Source: Hedera helix (taxonomy: Eukaryota; Streptophyta; Magnoliopsida; Apiales; Araliaceae). From it: a stretch of 64,000 bases of DNA. The DNA lies in NCBI GenBank assembly GCA_947179155.2, contig OX359282.1:9709533-9773532 (forward strand), read 5' to 3'. Below are positions 12,307 through 23,275 of the stretch, one piece after another (positions within the stretch are counted from its first letter, which is position 1; every line of letters begins with the position of its first letter). The notes beneath the pieces are model-generated. The model was not told the DNA's origin, searched no databases, and was given only the letters and a program-made list of their open reading frames with translations. The translations under genes were made by a program, and so were the position numbers.

Positions 12307-13131
12307 TTACCTTTAGAAATTTTTTGTCCCTTTATTTATTAGCTATACACCACTAACTCTAATATTATACTAAGTCAACTGTCTGTCATTTGTTGATTGT
12401 AGGTTCCATCACCACCACGAAGAAAAAACTTTTTGGACACAGAAGATCAGTCTCACAAAAGTCTCCTGTTATTTAACTAAAGATTTTTTGTTTTTTTTCC
12501 TTTTGCAGTAACTTATTATTTAACTCAGCTTGTATCCTTTTATGTGAAACATGTTTTCCAACTAGTTTGGTTTGTAAATATAAATTTTGTCGTCCCTAAT
12601 TTAATTTTCTCTGCATATTTTAACAGTTTATTTTTTTGTTCACACAACTTAATTAGAGTATTTATACATCCTTTTCTAATATATTTCATAAATATTTGCT
12701 TATATAACACAATTTTTTCAATAACAAAATTTAAAATTTAAAATTAAATATTATAAAAAGCTCACTTAAAAACAAGAAACTAAATATTGACGCATATAAG
12801 TTTTTAAGAAAATAAAGTAAGAACATTAATTAATCCAATAATATGGTATTGAAATTTATGGTATTCTATATATATATATATATATATAATATTAAAACTT
12901 AAGAAACTAAACATGAATTTTAGAATTATATTGAATTAAACTAAATATTATAAAGGTATCACCATTTATATAATTTGAAGTTAGTACAAGTTCAAAAAAT
13001 TACAACTATAATAAAACTATCCATTTCGACTTCGTGTTCACTTCTTGTTGTAATTTGATATGATACAACTTGCATTATAATTATGGTAAATCATTAGAAA
13101 AATAAATATATGAATATTTATATAAATATTA

Positions 13132-13185
<54 letters not shown>

Positions 13186-13297
13186 AATTGTATAAAATTT
13201 ACATTACTAACGACTTGTGGACGACTAGTCGAGCGCCTTGTCGCCTAAGCGCTTAAGCTCCCAACTGTCGCCTCAACATATCGCCTTGATAACTATG
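12307..13297. other. Right part of the AGGCG-rich hAT-like element
   Basis: AT-rich and noncoding, with TA tracts at about 12869-12890 and 13137-13181, then GGCG-rich subterminal repeats. Confidence 0.7.
13137..13181. repeat. (TA)n microsatellite
   Basis: About 22 TA units. Confidence 0.9.
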
Positions 13298-14507
13298 ATT
13301 ATAATAAGGTACGGTGGTAGTAGCTGGGAAAGATTCTCCACTATTTGGGAAACCATGCAACGGACAAAGGAAACACGAGGAGGTGGAGCATCTCTACCAA
13401 GAAAACCAACCTGTACGTGGGGGACATTGACAGCAAGTTCTGGGTGGGAGGAATAGGATAAGGGCAGCCTTGCAAGTTGGTTTGGTAATGGTGGGGATTA
13501 GATTGGGGCCACCGATATTCTTTAAAGCAACTGGAAAGGCACCCCTGAACCACCCCCCCTGCCCCTACAGTAGATCCGCCACTGATATGATCCATAGCAA
13601 TTACTTGCTATGACTTATTTTTGGACAAATAAATCTATGGACATCCATTACAATCTCCAACAGCTAAAACTAAAAATGGCCCTCCATCATCTGCCACTAT
13701 TACTAGCAGATGCCGCTAGTAATAGTAGCGGAAGACACAATGACTGAAATGCTCATGGTTTTATCAATTTTAGGCTAAAATAGAACACCATCTGCTACTA
13801 TTAGTAGAAGATGTGGATGGAGACCAAATATGCTTAAGCCATCTAGTCGTTTATCGCTTTAAGGCAAGTTGAAGGCCTTTTCACGCCAAATACACCTGTG
13901 AAAACTTTGTCAATTAAAGAGGTCAATTCCAATGACCCAAATGCCCTTTAAGAGCTCTTCAATCCCACTCATAAGCTTCTCTATGGGTCCTCAACAAGGT
14001 CGTCTTCTTATATTCTCTCTCCATTTTTATATATTTATTTATGTATTTAGCTTTGCCATTTATCTAGGTATGTTGTGCTTAAAGTATTCAGTGGATGAAA
14101 CTGCAATGGATAAGCTAAAGAGCAGTTGTTGTAATGTTTTCCATGTCTACCAACTGTTTGCTTTTATTCCCATGAAAGGCTAATTATAGACTTCTCCTTT
14201 TTTTCTTTTTTATTATCTTTTACTGTTTCAGACTTTGAAAACTCTAGCTCTAATGAATTGGTATATCAGATATTTAAAAAGGGCATGTTATCCATCTGCT
14301 ACTATTAGTAGCCAATGATTAAAAAGACAAAGGAACAATTGTTGGCTTTGTTTGACTTTAGGGCTATTTAAGTAAAATGGGCATCCGCTACTAATAGCAG
14401 CGGATGACGATATTTCGTTGACAACTACAACAGACGCTAGGGATACTATTTTCCCTATTTTTATCCATAGCAAATAATTGTTATGGATCATTCCTATATA
14501 TAATTAT

Positions 14508-16119
14508 TGACGAGTAGTTTTTATACCTATTTATTGGGTACCTTTAACCTTAATAATTTGTGAAGTCTTTAGCATTTTATTTTGTTTTTTTGTTTTAATC
14601 TTGTTTAGGTTTTAGATTACTTTTATATGTTTTTATGTTATTTTGTAGAAAATGGAATAAGGACTTGGTTGCCATGTTAGAATTTTCGGCTTGCCATTGA
14701 CATGGTAGCTACTTGAGGCCCAATTTCGACCTTGATCCAACTAGTAACTCTCAAATCCCAAAGCATGAAAGTTGTAGAGCTACTTCTCAGCTTTTCAGAA
14801 CATCTTGAATCACCTCAATCGAAGTTCGGACGAGAGAGTTATGCCCAAAATACGAAATGATGCTGAAACAGTCGTTATTCTAGTGCTGTCGCGCTATGGG
14901 GAGCAGAATATTATAGCGTTGTAGTGCTATTGGGCAGCGCCACGGCGCTACATAGCCCAGATTTCAGCTTCTAAGAGGAAAAAGGGTGTCCTAACTTCAT
15001 AACATTCATTTGGGGCTGAGAGAGGCAATTTTGGGCGAGTAAAGAAGAGGGGAGGTGGTTTTCCTCCATGGGAGGTCACCAAACCTCCAATTTTCCAAGT
15101 CAAGCCTCCAATTTATGGAATGATGAACAAATTCATGTTCATCATCTTGATGAAGAAGATGAAGAGCAAGCAAGACCACAATTTGAGGGAAGCCATGGAT
15201 GGATGGAGTTTGAAGATTGGAGCTTGGGTGACATAAGTTTACTCTTCTAAACTTTTTATTATATATGTATTTCATTATTGTTGATACTCTAATGGATTAT
15301 ATATTGTATATTTGTTATCTTCATTGAATCTAAGTTTGCTATGGAACCCAATTAGTTGTTTGAATTGATTTTCGCTCTCTTTGATTGGCACCATATGAAT
15401 GGGTTTATCATATTTTGTGCTTAATTTTTAATTGCTTGGCCTAGTGATTAGTTTGGTAACCTATATGAAATTGACAAATGGATTATAGTGTTTAGACCCG
15501 AATATGATAACATGTGTTATGCTTATTCTTTTTAGGATTGAATAGCATACTTGTGCGTAGGATAGGAATATACTTACATGCCATGTGCAACCAATTGAAG
15601 AATATGCTCTTCAAATCCTTGTCTAATGTTTATTCTTATAGAAATATAGTGAGTTATTTACCATAGGATATTCCTTTCCAATTCTATTCCCTTAGCAGTG
15701 GATTTAGAAAGGATATGCTTATATGACCTTTAGAAAAGGCGAATAAGTACTAACGAATTCTTGGTTAACGATTCATCGTGACCATATAATCAAAAAAAAG
15801 AGTTAAGAGATTTAAATGAATTATTAGGGGAAAGTGCAACCTTAGGTTTATTTATCTTAATGTATTTTTTTAGTTTAATTGTTCATGTAGTTAATTTACA
15901 TTATCCTAGCTTTATCAGTCGTTAAATAAGATTGGCTTGATAGAATCAGTACTTGAAAAACGTTAGAACTAATTCCTCGTGGGATCGACAACTCTCTTAT
16001 TATTGTATTACATGTTTACCATGTATACTTGTATGAGATTTTGTTTTCACGAACAAACCCGAAGTCAGAACTCAATATAAAAACAAAAATAAAAATAATA
16101 GTTCTAATTTTTCCCGACA
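14508..16119 (+). repeat. 5' LTR of element K
   Basis: Begins TGACGAGTAGTTTTTATACC. Includes the GATGAACAAATTCATGTTCATC hairpin-like stretch also found in the 3' copy (about 15121). The open frames at 15006-15275 lie in the LTR and are not genes. Confidence 0.9.
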
Positions 16120-16125
16120 AGATTT

Positions 16126-16143
16126 TGGCCCCGTCGCCGAGGA
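16126..16143 (+). other. Primer binding site of element K, degraded tRNA-Asp type
   Basis: TGGCCCCGTCGCCGAGGA, several changes from TGGCGCCGTTGCCGGGGA. Confidence 0.65.
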
Positions 16144-17033
16144 CTTGTGTTTCTAATGTTTTTCGATATTGATTTCAATCAAGTTGGTCTTAATTTAAAC
16201 TTGTACTTCTGTTTTTAATTTTATTGGGACTCTTGACTGTGTTCGCGATATTTTCAAGGCCTAGAAAAAGAAATGATAATGTCAGGTTGAAGACTATAAA
16301 ACAAGTACTAATTGGGAGGCAACCCAAATTTTACTAATTATCATTTAGTGTTGTTTTTCGTGTTCAGGTCACATCTTCAAAAAATGTTTTGAGATGGCCG
16401 TTATTGTGGACGACATCTGGCCAATAATCAAGAAAGTCTTTTGCTTTTAATTCTTTCATTATATTTAGTGAGGATTTTGTCAGTTTCAAATTTAGGGGTC
16501 TTCTACATTTTATTTTGATGTCCTTTGCTTGGTTTTGTTGTGTTTTATTTTGATGTGTGTCGATGTCAGTTTTTAATTTAAAAAATAATATATAAAAAAA
16601 TAAAAATTTAAAAAGATTTTATTTTGAATTTTCGAATTGTGTGGGCATATTCACTGCAAACCCTCACGAGACGCAACTCGTCCGCTTGAGATAACCTTGG
16701 GGTTTAAAGATTTGTTACACATGCTAAGTGCAATCGTGTTTCCTACGAAAATGGGATCGGCTATGTTTTGTTTGATGTATTGTGTTTTGTTTAAGTGACG
16801 AAAATGGGATCGGCTATGTTTTGTTTGATGTATTGTGTTTTGTTTAAGTGTGAATTGTAGTATAGGTCAAGTCTCTTATGCATTGTTTTGATTTGATTAG
16901 AACTATAATCAATGATCGGGCTAATTATTGTTCGAGTTATAACTCATGGAAAATGGATTCCCATGTTTGATTTGTATATTATGTGGTAGCATGAGATGAA
17001 GCGTAAAACGCACTCATGTATAAAAAATACAAA

Positions 17034-17118
<85 letters not shown>

Positions 17119-17600
17119 GATATAAGTTGTTTGACTAGTCTGATTTTGTGGCATTTGTTACTCAAGTTAGTAAGCTCTTTGGGGTATCTTTACACCCAAT
17201 GCCCTAAGATCAACTGGTTTGAGAGTCATTGATTGAACGCTCGTTACGTGGGTAACTCTGAAGAGCCTAATAGAATGAGACATTGCACAAGTCAAGAATA
17301 AATTTGATGTGACTTATCTGCTGGGACTAGCATAAAGTGATGTGTTATGCATGCTTTTAAAAATTTTGATTTCTTTCATAAGGTAATTTGTTTACATAAG
17401 CTCATCCAAACTATAATTAGCTTGGAGCAAATGGTACACCCCCCCCCCCCCCCCCCTTGTGAATCATTAGTAATGTAAGACTAGGTTGTAGATTGAAATT
17501 CTAGACTTTGCGATGTTTTGAAAGTTTCTTGTAGTTATCATTTGAATAATTTGTGAGGCCATTTTGTTTTTAATATCAACTCATTGCTCAAGTTGATATA
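16144..17600 (+). other. Noncoding interior of element K
   Basis: It holds GGGAGGCAACCCAA near 16314, a 54-base tandem duplication (GAAAATGGGATCGGCTATG at about 16747 and 16800), the block CACTGCAAACCCTCAC (16646-16752), GATGAAGCGTAAAACGCACTC (16995-17016), a long AAT tract, and the block TTACTCAAGTTAGTAAG to ATTGCACAAGTCAAG (17158-17300). A run of C bases is at 17441-17457. The block order differs from element A. Confidence 0.7.
17035..17119. repeat. (AAT)n microsatellite, about 28 units
   Basis: Pure AAT repeat. It produces poly-Ile and similar false ORFs on both strands. Confidence 0.97.
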
Positions 17601-17608
17601 ATTAGTTT

Positions 17609-17824
17609 TCTTTTTATAGTTCATGTTGTTTTGCTTGAGGACAAACAAAGATTCAAATTTTGGGGTATTTGATGAGTGGTTTTATTACCTATGCATTGAG
17701 TACTTCTGGCCTTGATATTTTGTGAACTTTCAAGTGTTTTGTGTTTTTGATTAGTAGAATTTTCTTTTTATAGTTGGTCTTTATTTTGCTCGAGGACAAG
17801 TAAATATTTAAGTTTGGGTGTATT
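17609..17824 (+). repeat. Tandem duplication of the polypurine/LTR-start junction in element K
   Basis: TTTCTTTTTATAGTT, a GAGGACAA motif, a G-rich tract and TATTTGATGAGTG occur twice (from 17609 and from about 17760). The first copy is followed by about 100 bases of LTR-like start; the second leads into the real 3' LTR. Confidence 0.7.
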
Positions 17825-19456
17825 TGATGAGTGATTTTATACCTATTTATTGGATGCATTTAACCTTAATAATTTATGAATTCTTTAGCATTTTATTTTG
17901 TTTTTATGTGTTTTAATCTTGTTTAGGTTTTAGATTATTTTTATATGTTTTTATGTTATTTTATAGTAAATGGAATAACGGCTTGATGGATCAAAACTTG
18001 AAGTTGTCATGTTGGAATTTTCGGCTTCCATTGACATGGCAGTCACCTAAGGCTCAATTTTGACCTTGATACAGCTAGTAACTCGCAAATCCTAGACCAT
18101 GAAAGTTGTAGAGCTACTTTTCAACTTTTCAGAACATCTTGAATCACATCAATCGGAGTTCGGATGAAAGAGTTATGCCCAGAATACGAAGTGATGCTGA
18201 AACGGTCACTATTCCAGCGCCACCGCGCTATGGGGAGCAGAATATTAGAGCGCTGCAGTGCTATTGGGCAATGTCGTAGAGCTACATCGCACAAATTTTA
18301 ACTTTTAAGAGGAAAAAGGGAGCCCTAACTTCATAACATTCATTTGGAGCTGAGAGAAGCGATTTTGGGCGAGAAAAGAATAGGGGAGGTAGTTTTCCGC
18401 CATGGGAGGTCACCAAACCTCCAATTTTCCATGCCAATCCTCCAATTTTTGGAATGATGAACAAATTCATGTTCATCATCTTAATGAAAAAGATGAAAAG
18501 CAAGCAAGACCACCATTGATGGAAGCCATGGATGGAGCTTGAAGATTATAGCTTAGGTGACACAAGTTTACTCTTTTAAACTCTTTATTGTTTATGTATT
18601 TCATTATTGTTGATACTCTTATGGATTATATATTGTATATTTGCTATCTTTTACATTGAATGTAGGTTTGCTATGGAACCCAATTAGTTGTTTGAATTGA
18701 TTTTTGCTCTCTTTGATTGGCACCATATGAATGGGTTTATCATATTTTGTGCTTAATATGTAATTGCTTGGCCTAGTGATTAGTTTGGTAACCTGTATGA
18801 AATTGACAAATGGATTATAATGTTTAGCCCGAATATGATAACATGTGTTACGCTTATTCTTCTTATGATTGAATGGCATATTTGTGTGTAGGATAGGAAT
18901 ATACCTACATGTCATGTGTAACCAATTGAAGAATCTACGCTTCAAATCCTTGTCTAATGTTAATTCTCAAATAAATATAGTGAATTATTTAGCATAGGAT
19001 GTTCATTTCCGATTTTATTCCTTTAGTGGCGGATTTAGAAAGGATATACTTAAATGACCTTCAAAGAGGCGTATAACTACTAACGAATTATTGGTTAATA
19101 ATTCATCGTGACAGTATAATCAAAAGAGAAAGTTAGAAAATTTAAATGAAGTATTGGGGAAAATTGCAACCTTAGGTTTATTTATCTTAATGTATTTTTT
19201 TAGTTTAATTGTTAATGTAGTTAATTTACATTATCCTAGCTTTATCAGTCGTTAAATAAAATTGGCTTGATAGAATCATTATTTGAAAAACGTTAGAACT
19301 AATTCCTTATGGGATCTGCAACTCTCTTATCGTTGTATTATTTGTTGACCATGTATGATTGCACGAGATTTTGTTTTCACGAACAAACTCGAAGTCAGAA
19401 CTCAATAAAAATAAATAAAAACAAAATAAAAATAATAGTTCCGATTTTGCCCAGCA
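17825..19456 (+). repeat. 3' LTR of element K
   Basis: Begins TGATGAGTGATTTTATACC and ends TTGCCCAGCA. Identity to the 5' LTR looks near 90% by eye, clearly older than element A. Confidence 0.9.
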
Positions 19457-19479
19457 ATTTTATATATATATATATATAT

Positions 19480-19743
19480 GTTGATTTTTCTTTTTAATAA
19501 TTAATATATGATATGTTTTATTACGCTTTTACCCTTTTATTTATTTAAAATGATAATAATTAAATTAAAAACATCAATACTGAAATGTCACATGTCTATG
19601 ACACGTCATTAATTTATGATATGACAGGTTCAATTGAACGAAAGTGGAAAAAATTAATAGTTTAATCACCTGATTTCAAAAATTAAAAGGTCGATAACCG
19701 AAGTAGAATATGACTAATAGTTCAGGGTAGTAATTTATATATT
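19480..19743 (-). repeat. Right terminal inverted repeat of the outer element
   Basis: Partner of 2936-3213. Identity looks near 80-85% by eye. Confidence 0.85.
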
Positions 19744-19767
19744 TATATATATATATATATATGGGCA

Positions 19768-19892
19768 TGATCTAACACTAAAGTTGGTTGTAGCCAACAT
19801 TTGCCAAATAGTTGGGCAGATGGATTTTAGCACTAGCATCCGCCCAATTGTGTGACAGACTGTTAGCTATAGCCAACTTTGGTTGCAGATCC
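19768..19892. mobile_element. Small MITE 1, about 125 bp
   Basis: The left end GATCTAACACTAAAGTTGG and the reverse-complemented right end GGATCTGCAACCAAAGTTGG pair over about 30 bases, continuing TGTAGCCAACA / TATAGCTAACA. Both sides are TA tracts. Confidence 0.7.
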
Positions 19893-19911
19893 TTTTATAT
19901 ATATATATTAT

Positions 19912-20127
19912 GAGAAAAAGTAATCTACGACATGTCTTAGTCAAGTTTGGCTAAGTCTACTTGATAAAATCTTAGTAATACAATGTAGTTTTACCCTAAG
20001 GTTAAGTTTTCTATTTTTGGGTGTTATAAAAAAAATCTTTAATTATAATTTTTCTATAAAGTTATGTCGTTTTGTTAAGTAGCCTTAGTCAACCTTCGCT
20101 AAGGCATGCCTTTAGATTACCTTTACC
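19912..20127. mobile_element. Small MITE 2, about 216 bp
   Basis: The left end GAGAAAAAGTAATCTACGAC and the reverse-complemented right end GGTAAAGGTAATCTAAAGGC pair for about 50 bases, including CATGYCTTAG and TTGRCTAAG. Flanked by TA tracts on both sides. Confidence 0.8.
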
Positions 20128-20200
20128 ATATATATATATATATATATATATCTGTGTGTGTGTGTGTGTGTGTGTGTGTATTTTTGTGTGTGTGTGTGTG
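20128..20200. repeat. (TA)n then (TG)n microsatellite
   Basis: A TA tract is followed by two TG tracts, split by TATTTT. It ends 28 bases from a TGA exon. Confidence 0.95.
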
Positions 20201-20227
20201 TAGGATAAGATGGGGTTAAGGATTAAC

Positions 20228-20472
20228 TGGCAAATGAAGCCATCGAGTGTTCCAATCTTTCCCATAGCCATAGCCATTTGACCCATATAATTTGCAACAT
20301 TTCCTGATGAATTTGAGGGGGCAAGTGACCCAGCCAAAGTGTCGGCTAAAGACTGCTGCAATACCACCATTCCCTGTGATAGGGCATCCTCTGCTTGTTG
20401 GGATGACTGCTGCAAGTTACTGATAGCCAACAACTGTTGCTCAGTCAAAGGCTCCAACTGATTTATAAGTAG
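20228..20472 (-). CDS. TGA factor exon: second half of DOG1-type domain
   Basis: Acceptor CCTTGTAG| at 20473. The exon encodes LLINQLEPLTEQQL, then NLQQSSQQAEDALSQGM, a Ser/Gly-rich stretch and VANYMGQMAMAMGKIGTLDG, ending FIC plus CA. The only GT at the end is CA|GTTAAT, which leaves phase 2; the family normally reads FIRQADNLR across this junction. Here Arg is Cys, and one G seems lost at the expected CAG|GT donor. Immediately downstream (lower coordinates) are TG and TA tracts and the large transposon nest, so the donor sits 28 bases from repeat DNA. Confidence 0.9.
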
Positions 20473-21767
20473 CTACAAGGCCATGAAGGTTCTAAGTCAT
20501 ATAGCAAGGGGGGGAAACGAGGACAGTAACTACAAAAATCACAAGAAAAAAGTCAGATCCAAATATAACGCAACAGGAGTTGAAAATAAATAAACTAGAG
20601 GTCAACCCAGAGCATCTTTGTAGCAAGGGCCACACAATTTCAAACTCACCCAAACACCATTATGTGTAGCACAACGCCAATAGTTATGCACGTTCAAAAG
20701 ACAGCTATGGAACACATTGATGTTAATACTTTTAGATTAGAAATAGCCATTACAGATTATAATAACACTAAAATAGCTTCAGAACATACATTGCCACTAG
20801 CGCATAACTATGTGGATAACTATGGATTCATCAGACTACAAAATGCATAATGAGAATCCAAAAGAAATAGAACTCGGGAAAATTTCTCCCCTACTTTGCA
20901 TTTATAATATAAATGGAAAACACAACATTAATGGTGAACAAAGAGCATAACTCATAAATATCATCAGAAAATTAAGATAAATAACTTAATAAAAAAGCAG
21001 CTTACATTCAAAAAGGTTTGGGGAAATTGTTACAAAGGAAAAAAGGAAGCATAATAAGAGATCTTGAGATGACAAATATTAAAGAAAATATCGCTAAAAC
21101 GAAATAAAATTAGGAATAGATATTTAACTCTAGGAAGTTGGTAGTTAACAAGACCCACAAATTTCAATCAAATCGGATCCACAAAATTTATGATACTTGA
21201 TTTGAATGGAACAAGATGTATCTGTGATTGCTAATTTAAGTATTTGCATCAAACATTTTATTTTACCTTTTAAAAATTTGACCTGATAACTAGCCTTTCT
21301 TTCTTTACATCTTCCATCTCTCTTACAAGAACACATATAAACCTACATGCAAAAACATGTATTCAGTTACTTCATATATATAAATATGTTGCTAGTAGAG
21401 TCACCGAAATTCACCAACGATTCATTTTTGATTTCATCCTGGATTCATCACGATTCGTACTCAATGAATTTCACTTATGATTGAAAGAGAGGAAACTTGT
21501 GATATAAACACATAATATTGTGTTTCTTCCTCCTCACAAATTTATGCTATCCTTCCTGATCAAAGTCTTGGAGTTTCACATAAATCCAAAGACAGATTGA
21601 CTTTAAGAAGATGACTCAATCAAAATTATATTAACCAAGTTTAAGTACAACTATGAATCTATACTTGTGTGCAAAGAGAGAAGAAGAGAAAGATGAACTA
21701 TAAACATAGTCTATAGTAATGGGCCTTTTATAAGCTTTGGAATTTATATCAAAGATATAACACTCAC
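20473..21767 (-). other. TGA-gene intron, no insertion recognised
   Basis: 1.3 kb of AT-rich intron between two good exons. The small open frames (20662-20850, 21145-21336) match nothing I recognise. Confidence 0.75.
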
Positions 21768-22039
21768 CTTAAGGATTTCAGATGAACGAAATCCACCAAG
21801 CCATAGAAAACACCTCTCTGCAGGTGTTTTCCACATTCCTGACAAAATATGCAAGACATCAGCTTTAACAACATCACCTTTTATCCAGAAAATGTCGTCA
21901 TAGTGTGCCAAGATGCCATCCACAATTATGTGAAGCTCAGCATCACCCGCATGGGAGTTTACTGCTCCTCTCAGTTCATTGACTCGACGGTTGTGCTTTT
22001 CTAGCCACCGCGCATATTCTACATCACACGCCAAGGATC
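21768..22039 (-). CDS. TGA factor exon: first half of DOG1-type domain
   Basis: A 272-base exon, acceptor TTGTAG| and donor AAG|GTGAGTG. It encodes about 90 residues beginning SLACDVEYARWLEKHNRR and ending FLWLGGFRSSEILK. It contains the highly conserved block LSGMWKTPAERCFLWLGG. This domain mediates regulatory interactions, including NPR1 binding in known clade II TGAs. Departures from the family include Trp in FWIKG, where Arg is usual, and DVVKAD for the usual small-residue stretch. No stop or frameshift. Splice sites look strong. Confidence 0.95.
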
Positions 22040-22365
22040 CTACAACGTGATGGGATAATTTGCTCCTTCTTAGGAAACAAAAGATGCAAGAAGAATACTC
22101 TAACCCTCAAACTTTTCGTTTATTTCACTTATCCCTTCCCCCACTTAATTTGTTGTTTTTATTCGTCTTTGGGTAGAGGGAAGGAGGAGGGGGGAGGGGT
22201 GCAATATAAAGAGTTTCTACGAACAGAAGTTTGTGATTTGGTATTATGTGTTATATATATACACATGGCTAGAGGAATTTTTGTCCTTTTACTTAGTCTA
22301 TAATTTATTTTGTTATATAAAGTAGTATATGTTTCTGTAAATACATGTAACTTTTGCATTGTCAT
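22040..22365 (-). other. TGA-gene intron segment
   Basis: Plain intron sequence between the DOG1 exon and the TRIM-like element. Confidence 0.7.
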
Positions 22366-22847
22366 TGTTAACACTTGAATTTCGTCTGCACGTCCTGCTG
22401 CCTGTCCGGGAAAAATACCTGCATAAAAGTCCTAACAGTTTGGGCCGCCGGTGGACTCCTCCGGTATGAGTGTTAGTGAAGGTTCTAGGACAGGTCAACA
22501 ATGGAGGCTTAAGTATTTAGTAGGTAGAATCAGATGTGTATATCTCTATTATTCACCATGTATTTATAGCACGCGTATTGCTCAAAGGACTCCAATTCCT
22601 AATAGGAATTGTGTAGCAAAATCCTTGTTAGAGAAGGTAACTGTCACGCTAATCAATGCTAGATAGGTAACTCTCATACCAATTAATATTAGATATGATA
22701 ACTAGTTAGTATATGAATCGATAAGGAAAGCGACCCCAAGCTTATCGGCCTTAGGAGTCCTCTTGTACGTGCACTAGACTTAATGGTCTGCAAGGCCAAG
22801 CCCATTATTGGTATTCCATTTATGCTAGTAAAATATGTAACCCAACA
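22366..22847. repeat. LTR 1 of the TRIM-like element
   Basis: Contains GGGCCGCCGGTGGACTCCTC and ends TGTAACCCAACA. Confidence 0.88.
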
Positions 22848-22908
22848 TTGCCCCCCACTCCTTCAGCATATGAAATGGGTTGGAAGAGTCCAAAGATTGC
22901 AATGGCCG

Positions 22909-23275
22909 TGATGGGCATCAGACCGAAGGGAAAGCTCCATCGGGAGCCCAGAGGCATCATACTGAATGGAAGCTCCATCGGGAGTCCGAAGGCATCAGAA
23001 CAAAGGAAAAGCTCCATCGGGAGCCCGAAGGAATCAAACCGAAGGGAAAAACTCCATCGGGAGCCCGGAGGCATCAGACTAAAGGGAAAGCTCCATCAGG
23101 AGCCCAAAGGCATCAAACCGAAGGGAAAGACTCCATCGGGAGCCCGGTGGCATCAGACTGAAAGGAAAGCTCCATAGGGAGCCCGGAGGCATCAGACCGA
23201 AGGAGCCCGGAGGCATCAGAACGAAGGGAAAGCTCCATCGGGAGCTCGGAGGCATCAGACCGAAGGGAAAAGACC
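22909..23275. repeat. Minisatellite of about 42-bp units inside the TRIM-like element
   Basis: About nine units built on GCTCCATCGGGAGCCCGGAG then GCATCAGACCGAAGGGAAA. The unit is close to 14 codons, so reading frames stay open on both strands and give repetitive ORFs. Each unit holds a short inverted repeat, GCTCC...GGAGC. Confidence 0.9.

Larger units (their letters stand above)
4949..13297. mobile_element. hAT-like element rich in AGGCG motifs
   Basis: The left end is CATGGTTGTTAAGTCG and the right end, reverse complemented, is CATAGTTATCAAGGCG (12 of 16 bases agree). A perfect 8-bp duplication ATTATAAT flanks it (4941-4948 and 13298-13305). Many GGCG/GTCG motifs crowd both subterminal regions, as transposase-binding repeats do in hAT elements. 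With the nested retrotransposon removed it is about 1.3 kb and noncoding. Confidence 0.85.
4018..13584. mobile_element. Non-autonomous hAT element (CAGNGGCGGATC ends)
   Basis: The left end is CGGGGGCGGATCCAG and the right end, reverse complemented, is CAGTGGCGGATCTAC, like Tip100-type hAT termini. A perfect 8-bp target duplication ATATGATC flanks it (4010-4017 and 13585-13592), as expected for hAT. Without the nested element its length is about 1.2 kb and no transposase is present. Confidence 0.88.
4007..14494. mobile_element. Inverted-repeat DNA element with palindromic subterminal repeats
   Basis: With the inner hAT removed, the left end reads GGGATATGATC then CATAGCAATTACTTGCTATG. The right end, reverse complemented, reads GGAATGATCCATAACAATTA then TTTGCTATGGAT. 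Inside both ends lie copies of a palindromic unit of the form CATCNGCTACTATTAGTAGC (near 13690, 13790, 14290 and 14385). Its own length without insertions is about 0.9 kb. No transposase and no convincing target duplication, so the class is open. Confidence 0.55.
14508..19456 (+). mobile_element. Non-autonomous LTR retrotransposon K (LARD-like)
   Basis: LTRs of 1612 bases (14508-16119) and 1632 bases (17825-19456), TG...CA ends, a degraded tRNA-Asp primer site, and only 1.7 kb inside with no coding frame. The flanks ATTAT (14503-14507) and ATTTT (19457-19461) may be a target duplication with one change. Blocks shared with element A show common descent or shared mobilising machinery. The element begins 13 bases after the inverted-repeat element ends. 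Confidence 0.88.
2936..19743. mobile_element. Outer long inverted-repeat element (MULE-like), host of the nest
   Basis: About 270 bases at 2936-3213 match the reverse complement of 19480-19743 along their whole length, ending at both outer sides in ATAAATTAMTACCCTGA. Long terminal inverted repeats with little coding content suggest a Mutator-like or foldback element. Its own interior is 3214-4006 plus short pieces beside later insertions. No transposase remains. Flanks are AT-rich, so no target duplication can be fixed. Two separate opposite insertions of one repeat family is the alternative. Confidence 0.55.

Noticed and set aside
15006..15275. ORFs on both strands around GATGAAGAAGATGAAGAGC
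   Set aside because: They lie in the 5' LTR of element K, and the 3' LTR copy does not keep the plus-strand frame.
16944..17232. Open frames with long runs of Ile on both strands
   Set aside because: They are translations of the AAT microsatellite.
18619..18945. 108-codon minus-strand ORF
   Set aside because: Antisense frame within the 3' LTR of element K; not kept in the 5' LTR.
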